Assembly (NCBI GenBank): GCA_013361955.1
Contig: JABFXA010000199.1
Span: 1 to 32,440, forward strand
Direction of reading: 5' to 3'
DNA from: Nocardioidaceae bacterium
Lineage (GTDB): Bacteria > Actinomycetota > Actinomycetes > Propionibacteriales > Nocardioidaceae
Length of the DNA: 32,440 nt
Shown here piece after piece: positions 27,852 to 32,440 of this stretch; position 1 is the first letter of the stretch; each line of letters opens with the position of its first letter. The translations under genes were made by a program, and so were the position numbers. The notes under the pieces were generated by a model, which saw only the letters and a list, made by a program, of their open reading frames with translations, made no database searches and was not told the origin of the DNA.

Positions 27852-29963
27852 GTGTCGTTGTCTCCGGAGCTGACCGCGCTGGCGCAGTCGTACGGCGTCG
27901 CGACCGAGTACTGGGACTGGAAGGGACACCGCGTCGAGGTCTCCGGCGAGACCGTGCACCGGGTGCTCGCCGCGATGGGGGTGCACGCGGACGACCCCGC
28001 CGAGGCGCTGCGCCGGCGGCACGAGGAGCCCTGGCTCCGGATGCTGCCGCCCTGCGTGGTCGCCGTGCGGGGCGAGCCGCACCGCTTCTGGGTGCACGTC
28101 GACCACGGCGCGCCGGCCGAGGCGTTCGTGACCCTGGAGGGCGGCACCGAGCTGCGGGTCCCGCAGGTCGAGCACTGGGTCGACCCGCGCCACGTCGGCG
28201 ACCGGCTCGTCGGGGAGGCCACCTTCGAGCTGCCCGGCGACCTGCCGCTCGGGTACCACACGCTGCGGGCGGTGTCGGGGGAGAGCTCCGCCACCGCTCC
28301 CCTGGTGGTCACCCCCGCCTGGCTGGGGCTGCCGGACCGGCTGGCCGACGGGCACGGGTGGGGCTTCGCCGTGCAGCTGTACTCGGTGCGCTCGCACCGG
28401 TCGTGGGGCGTGGGCGACCTGGCCGACCTCGCCGACCTCGCGGTGTGGTCGGCCGCCGACCTCGCCGCCGACTTCGTGCTGGTGAACCCGCTGCACGCGG
28501 CGGAGCCGACCGCGCCGATGGAGCCGAGCCCCTACCTGCCGGCGTCGCGGCAGTTCTTCAACCCGCTCTACGTGCGCGTCGACCGGGTCCCCGAGTACGC
28601 CGACCTGCCGGCGCGCGCCCGGGCGACCGTGGACGGGCTCGCCACCGGCGTGCACCTCGACCTCGATGACGCCGACGTGATCGACCGGGACACCGCGTGG
28701 ACCGCGAAGCGGGCGGCGCTCGAGCTGGTGCACGAGGTGCCGCGCAGCATCGGGCGGGAGAAGGACTTCCGGGCGTTCTGCCGGCGAGGCGGCGAGGCGC
28801 TGCGCGACTTCGCGACCTGGCGGGTGCTGGCGCTCGAGCACGGCACCGACCACCGCACCTGGCCGGCCGAGCTGCAGGACCCCGCGTCACCCGCGGTCAT
28901 GGCCGTCCGCGACGCGCACGCCGACGCGGTGGACCTCGAGATGTGGCTGCAGTGGGTGCTCGACGAGCAGCTGCAGAGCGCGCAGGCCCGGGCCGTGTCC
29001 GCCGGCATGGCGCTGGGCACCATGCACGACCTCGCCGTCGGCGTGCACCCGGGCGGCGCCGACGCCTGGCGGCTGCGGTCGACGTACGCGACGGGCATCC
29101 AGGTGGGGGCGCCGCCCGACCCGTTCAACCAGGTGGGGCAGAACTGGAGCCAGCCGCCGTGGCGGCCGGACCGGCTCGAGGAGCTCGGCTACCAGCCGTT
29201 CCGGGACATGATCGCCTCGGTGCTCCGGCACGCCGGCGGGGTGCGGGTCGACCACGTCATCGGGCTGTTCCGGCTGTGGTGGGTGCCCGAGGGGATGCGG
29301 CCGTCGGAGGGCACCTACGTGCGCTACGACCACGAGGCGATGGTGGGCGTGCTGGCGCTCGAGGCGCACCGCGCCGGCGCGGTCGTGGTCGGCGAGGACC
29401 TCGGGGTGGTGGAGCCGTCGGCGCGCGACTACCTCGCGTCCCGCGGCATCCTCGGCACCTCGATCCTGTGGTTCGAGCGCGACGAGGAGGGCCGGCCGCT
29501 GGCCGCGGAGCGCTGGCGCGAGCTGTGCCTCGCGTCGGTGACCACCCACGACCTGCCGCCGACCGCGGGCTACCTGGCCGGCGACCACGTCCGGCTGCGC
29601 GAGCGGCTCGGGCTGCTCACCCGGCCGCTCGAGGAGGAGGTGGCCGCCGACGACGCGGAGCGGGAGGCCTGGCTCGCCGAGCTCCGGCACCGCGGGCTGC
29701 TCCACGACGGAGCCGGCCCCGACGAGGTGGTGCGGGCGCTGCACGCCTACCTGGCGCTCACGCCGGCCCGGCTGCGCTGCGTGGCACTGACCGACGCGGT
29801 CGGCGACCGGCGCACCCAGAACCAGCCGGGGACCACCGACGAGTACCCGAACTGGCGGGTGCCGCTGTCCGGGCCCGACGAGAAGCCGCTGCTGCTCGAG
29901 GACGTGCTCGGCTCGGAGCGGGCGGCCGAGCTGGCGCGAGCGGTGTCGCCCGACGCCGGGTGA
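27852..29963 (+). CDS. malQ: 4-alpha-glucanotransferase (amylomaltase, GH77)
   Basis: The 703-residue protein transfers alpha-1,4-glucan segments in maltodextrin and glycogen metabolism. It has the extra N-terminal domain typical of longer bacterial MalQ, then the GH77 barrel with WGFAVQLYSVRSHRSWGVGD. By motif the catalytic residues are D467 (VRVDHVIGLFRLWWVPEG), E515 (VVVGEDLG) and D567 (TTHDLPPT), and the conserved QPGTTDEYPNWRVPL block lies near the end. The GTG at 27852 is preceded at 6 bases by a CAGGAT box, a weaker -10 than its neighbours, without Shine-Dalgarno. It is divergent from the HAD gene. Its stop is one base from the stop of the convergent acid phosphatase. Confidence 0.95.
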   Translation: MSLSPELTALAQSYGVATEYWDWKGHRVEVSGETVHRVLAAMGVHADDPAEALRRRHEEPWLRMLPPCVVAVRGEPHRFWVHVDHGAPAEAFVTLEGGTELRVPQVEHWVDPRHVGDRLVGEATFELPGDLPLGYHTLRAVSGESSATAPLVVTPAWLGLPDRLADGHGWGFAVQLYSVRSHRSWGVGDLADLADLAVWSAADLAADFVLVNPLHAAEPTAPMEPSPYLPASRQFFNPLYVRVDRVPEYADLPARARATVDGLATGVHLDLDDADVIDRDTAWTAKRAALELVHEVPRSIGREKDFRAFCRRGGEALRDFATWRVLALEHGTDHRTWPAELQDPASPAVMAVRDAHADAVDLEMWLQWVLDEQLQSAQARAVSAGMALGTMHDLAVGVHPGGADAWRLRSTYATGIQVGAPPDPFNQVGQNWSQPPWRPDRLEELGYQPFRDMIASVLRHAGGVRVDHVIGLFRLWWVPEGMRPSEGTYVRYDHEAMVGVLALEAHRAGAVVVGEDLGVVEPSARDYLASRGILGTSILWFERDEEGRPLAAERWRELCLASVTTHDLPPTAGYLAGDHVRLRERLGLLTRPLEEEVAADDAEREAWLAELRHRGLLHDGAGPDEVVRALHAYLALTPARLRCVALTDAVGDRRTQNQPGTTDEYPNWRVPLSGPDEKPLLLEDVLGSERAAELARAVSPDAG

Positions 29964-29964
29964 G

Positions 29965-30534
29965 TCAGGCGAGCTGCTTGTTGTAGTCGGGGAGCTTGTA
30001 GCCGCGGCCGTAGTTCTGCGCGCCGGCGAGGTCGGTGGGCCGGTTGCCGACGTTGGCGATCAGCGTCCAGCCCTCGTCGATGAAGTGCTGGCGGCAACGC
30101 TGCTTGCTCGCCAGCAGGTCCTCGCCCTGGCGGCGCCCGCACATGTGGGTGACCACGTAGCCGGCCCTCTCCAGCTGCCGGCGCGCACGCAGCAGTCGGC
30201 CGTCGCCGCTGAGGCGACCGGTGTTGAACAGCAGCTTCACGCCCTTGGAGCGCGCGTGCTTGGCGAACCGGAGCGTGCGACCGACCGGCTTGCCCCAGTC
30301 GTAGTGGGTGGCCAGCGAGGTGTTGTCGATGTCGAAGTTGATCGCGAGCTTCGTGCCCCCCTGGGCGACGCGCGAGTCGACGTACTTCCAGGAGCCGGTC
30401 ATCGCGGCGTCGACGTCGGCGAGCCACTTCGACTTCGACGGCAGCGCGGCGTTGGCCGGCGCCTGGACGAGTCCGACGGTGCCGGTGGTGACGAGGACGA
30501 CGCTGAGGATGGTAAAGAGGAGGCGACGGATCAC
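29965..30534 (-). CDS. Secreted HAD-type acid phosphatase
   Basis: The 189-residue protein starts with a clear Sec signal peptide (residues 1-29: RR, hydrophobic LLFTILSVVLVTTGTVGLV, cleavage near APANA-A). The mature part has the class B/C acid-phosphatase nucleophile motif INFDIDNTSLA with DIDNT at 68-72, then GVKLLFNTGRLS (motif II) and a motif IV-like LIANVGNRPTDLAG. The enzyme is expected to act outside the membrane on phosphomonoesters. The GTG at 30534 has TATGGT 6 bases upstream and no Shine-Dalgarno. The 3' end abuts malQ tail-to-tail with one base between stops, without a visible terminator. Confidence 0.85.
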   Translation of the reverse strand: MIRRLLFTILSVVLVTTGTVGLVQAPANAALPSKSKWLADVDAAMTGSWKYVDSRVAQGGTKLAINFDIDNTSLATHYDWGKPVGRTLRFAKHARSKGVKLLFNTGRLSGDGRLLRARRQLERAGYVVTHMCGRRQGEDLLASKQRCRQHFIDEGWTLIANVGNRPTDLAGAQNYGRGYKLPDYNKQLA

Positions 30535-30593
30535 CCCACCACCATAGGTGAGTCTTCACCCATCCCGGGCGCAGACGGTGAAAAACCCCCGGG

Positions 30594-31304
30594 TCAGGGC
30601 AGATCGGTCACCAGCTCGTGCGGGGTACGGCGCCGGCCGGTGTAGAACGGCACCTCCTCGCGCACGTGCCGCCGGGTCTCCGAGCCGCGCAGGTGCCGCA
30701 TCAGGTCGACGATCCGGTGCAGGTCGTCGGCCTCGAAGGCGAGCAGCCACTCGTAGTCGCCGAGCGCGAACGACGAGACCGTGTTGGCGCGCACGTCGGG
30801 GTAGTCGCGGGCCATCCGGCCGTGCTCGGCGAGCAGCCGGCGTCGTTCGGCGTCCTCGAGGAGGTACCACTCGTAGGAGCGCACGAACGGGTAGACGCAC
30901 ACGTAGGCGCGGGACTCCTCCTCGGCGAGGAACGCCGGCACGTGGCTCTTGTTGAACTCGGCAGGCCGGTGCAGCGCCATCTGCGACCACACCGGCTCGA
31001 GGCGAGCACCGAACGCGGTACGCCGGAGCCGGTGGTAGGCGTCCTGCAGCTCGTCGGCGCTGCCGGCGTGCCACCAGACCATCAGGTCGGCGTCGGCCCG
31101 GAGCCCGGCGACGTCGTAGAGCCCGCGCACGGTCACGTCGGCCGCGGCGAGCTCGTCGAAGAGCTTCTGCACCTCGGCGGCCTCGGCCTCGCGGTCGGCA
31201 GCGCCGAGCACGTCGCGGAGCCGGAACACGGACCACATCGTGTAGCGGATCACCGCGTTGAGGTCCTTCGCGGTCTTCCCCTGGTTCGGGCGCCTCTCGC
31301 TCAT
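30594..31304 (-). CDS. hemQ: Coproheme decarboxylase (HemQ/ChdC)
   Basis: The 236-residue protein belongs to the chlorite-dismutase-like fold group and is the actinobacterial ChdC, converting coproheme to haem b. It contains the N-terminal [34 protein letters not shown], the family [16 protein letters not shown] segment with the catalytic tyrosine, and [15 protein letters not shown] with the likely proximal haem histidine. The end RREHV-like segment [11 protein letters not shown] matches the C-terminus. The ATG at 31304 lies 4 bases after the hemY stop and is preceded by GAGG, so it is translated from the hemY message. The adjacency supports the coproporphyrin-dependent haem pathway. Confidence 0.95.
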   Translation of the reverse strand: MSERRPNQGKTAKDLNAVIRYTMWSVFRLRDVLGAADREAEAAEVQKLFDELAAADVTVRGLYDVAGLRADADLMVWWHAGSADELQDAYHRLRRTAFGARLEPVWSQMALHRPAEFNKSHVPAFLAEEESRAYVCVYPFVRSYEWYLLEDAERRRLLAEHGRMARDYPDVRANTVSSFALGDYEWLLAFEADDLHRIVDLMRHLRGSETRRHVREEVPFYTGRRRTPHELVTDLP

Positions 31305-31308
31305 GACC

Positions 31309-32440
31309 TCATTGTCCTCGGCCGGGCAACGCGGCCAGGACCTGGGTGGCGGCCGCCCCGGCGCCGGCGATGCAGGCCGGGATGCCGAGCCCGTCGTACG
31401 CCGCGCCGCACACCGCCAGGCCGGGGACGCCGGCCACCGCGCGACGTACGTGCGCGACGCGCTCCAGGTGGCCGACGGCGTACTGCGGGAGCCCGCCGCC
31501 CCAGCGCTGCACGTGGCTGTCCACGGGCCGCACGCACAACCCGATCGCGTCGGCGAGGTCGTGCAGGGCGATGCCGACCAGCTCCTCGTCGGGGCGCTGC
31601 AGCGCGGCCTCCTCGCGGTGCCGGCCGATCGAGCAGCGCAGCACCAGCAGCGGGTCGGGGCCGTCGCCGGCGGCGCGGACCCAGTCCCACTTGGCGAAGG
31701 AGAACGTCGAGGCCTTCACCGCCCGGCCGTCGACGGGTGGCACCAGGAAGCCGGACCCGGTGGTGGCCGGCACGTCGCGGACCCGGAAGGCCAGCGTGAC
31801 GATCGCCATGGACGCGTACTCGATCCGGGCCAGCTCCAGGGCCGCGCGCGGCACCACCTCGGAGAGCAGCCGCGCGGTCGGCGCGGCCGGGGTGGCCAGC
31901 ACCACGGCGTCGGCGTGCAGCACCTCCGGGTCGACGGTGGCCCCGACCACCAGGTTGAACCCGCCGTCCGCGGAGCGGGCCAGCTCGCGGACGGTGGCGT
32001 CGGTGCGCACGTCGAGGTCGTGGGCCGCGACGACCGCCGGCGGCAGCGTGCCGAGGCCGCCGGCCAGCCCCGCGAACACGGGTACGTCGGAGGCCGGCAC
32101 GCTCACGGCGGCCGCGGCCCGCATCAGCGACCGGTCCCGGTCGAGGAGCGCGACGACCTGCGGGACCGCGGCTCGGGCGGAGAGCTCGCGCGCGTGCCCG
32201 GCGTACACGCCACCGAGCAGGGGCTCGACCAGCCGGTCCACGACCTCCCGGCCGAACCGCTCCTCGCCCAGCCAGCCGACGCTGACGTCCTGGCCGTCGA
32301 GGTGGGTGGCGGGCAGCACGGTGTCGAGCGCGACCCGGGCCAGCCCCGCCTTCGAGAGCACGCCGGTCTCGGCCAGCGCCTTGGTGTCCAGGGGGACGCC
32401 CATCAGGGTGCGCGGCATCGGCCGCAGCCGGCCGCGCGTC
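31309..32440 (-). CDS. hemY: Coproporphyrinogen/protoporphyrinogen oxidase (partial, N-terminus off the right edge)
   Basis: The frame is open to the window edge; the internal ATG at 32418 lies in the conserved segment [13 protein letters not shown] and is not the true start. The visible 377 residues cover the HemY/CgoX substrate and C-terminal domains. Landmarks are [73 protein letters not shown] and the FAD-binding C-terminus [18 protein letters not shown]. The N-terminal GxGxxG FAD motif lies outside. Together with hemQ, the function is probably the oxygen-dependent oxidation of coproporphyrinogen III. Translation is coupled to hemQ downstream. Confidence 0.94.
   Translation of the reverse strand, partial: TRGRLRPMPRTLMGVPLDTKALAETGVLSKAGLARVALDTVLPATHLDGQDVSVGWLGEERFGREVVDRLVEPLLGGVYAGHARELSARAAVPQVVALLDRDRSLMRAAAAVSVPASDVPVFAGLAGGLGTLPPAVVAAHDLDVRTDATVRELARSADGGFNLVVGATVDPEVLHADAVVLATPAAPTARLLSEVVPRAALELARIEYASMAIVTLAFRVRDVPATTGSGFLVPPVDGRAVKASTFSFAKWDWVRAAGDGPDPLLVLRCSIGRHREEAALQRPDEELVGIALHDLADAIGLCVRPVDSHVQRWGGGLPQYAVGHLERVAHVRRAVAGVPGLAVCGAAYDGLGIPACIAGAGAAATQVLAALPGRGQ

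Noticed and set aside
30555-30595. T-rich terminator of hemQ (CCCGGGGG then TTTTT on the minus strand)
   Set aside because: A T run is present but no convincing stem precedes it, so I did not annotate it.
1-32440. CRISPR array, insertion sequence, prophage or toxin-antitoxin pair of classic type
   Set aside because: No regularly spaced direct repeats, transposase or integrase motifs, phage structural genes or HipB-like DNA-binding partner are visible. The HipA-like kinase alone does not establish a toxin-antitoxin system.

Overview
The window looks like a chromosomal segment of a high-GC actinobacterium, most probably a Nocardioides-like member of the Propionibacteriales. This is an inference from the very GC-rich codon third positions, frequent GTG starts, an SsgA-family protein, a CGNR protein, a mycothiol/DinB-type protein, a HemQ-type haem pathway and many leaderless promoters of the form TANNNT-N6/7-start. 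I see no insertion sequence, integrase, prophage or CRISPR array. Most of the content is ordinary housekeeping.

Layout. 1-3100: a partial PGPGW-type membrane protein, an SsgA-family sporulation/division regulator, a CGNR transcription factor, aminodeoxychorismate lyase (pabC), and a tRNA cluster Gly(GCC)-Cys(GCA)-Val(GAC) with its own promoter and terminator. 3270-7830: two potassium-channel-type genes flanking four STAS-domain anti-sigma-antagonist genes, one of which has lost the phospho-acceptor serine. The same stretch holds a small hypothetical gene and a possible structured RNA. 7480-10600: a minus-strand run of yihY-like, rsgA, a GNAT acetyltransferase, a small membrane-anchored protein and an RCK-domain potassium channel. 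10620-13750: an AidB-like acyl-CoA dehydrogenase convergent with glyA.

13800-17650 is an assimilatory sulfur operon: promoter, a 33-codon cysteine-containing leader peptide, ferredoxin-sulfite reductase (nirA), a zinc-ribbon miniprotein, a [4Fe-4S] APS/PAPS reductase (cysH), a 23-codon mini-ORF and a sirohydrochlorin chelatase (cbiX/sirB) that would supply siroheme to NirA. A four-copy palindromic repeat array follows, then lpdA and a haemolysin-III/TrhA-like membrane protein. 20020-23380 (minus) is zapE, a 75-aa membrane protein, a PPK2 polyphosphate kinase, a HipA-like kinase and a DUF3037 protein. 23400-26710 carries DNA-repair type genes (LigC-like ligase, LigD-type primase-polymerase) with a Usp-like hypothetical and a DinB-type protein. 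26740 to the end: msrB, a HAD hydrolase, malQ, a secreted acid phosphatase, hemQ and a partial hemY/cgoX.

Points that go beyond routine annotation: (1) a short repeat of 70 bp plus a duplicated ATGA is found at two unrelated start/stop junctions, 15846-15923 and 20396-20473; removing it restores a 4-bp ATGA overlap in both, and each copy encodes a 25-codon mini-ORF that keeps the genes stop-start coupled; (2) the cysteine-type leader peptide before nirA; (3) about fifteen starts that fit leaderless promoters, including two divergent gene pairs whose -10 boxes overlap on opposite strands; (4) the STAS gene array; (5) the four-copy repeat at 17647-17766. I do not see a defence system or a clearly new multi-gene pathway. 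The mobile ATGA-junction repeat is the best candidate for something undescribed.
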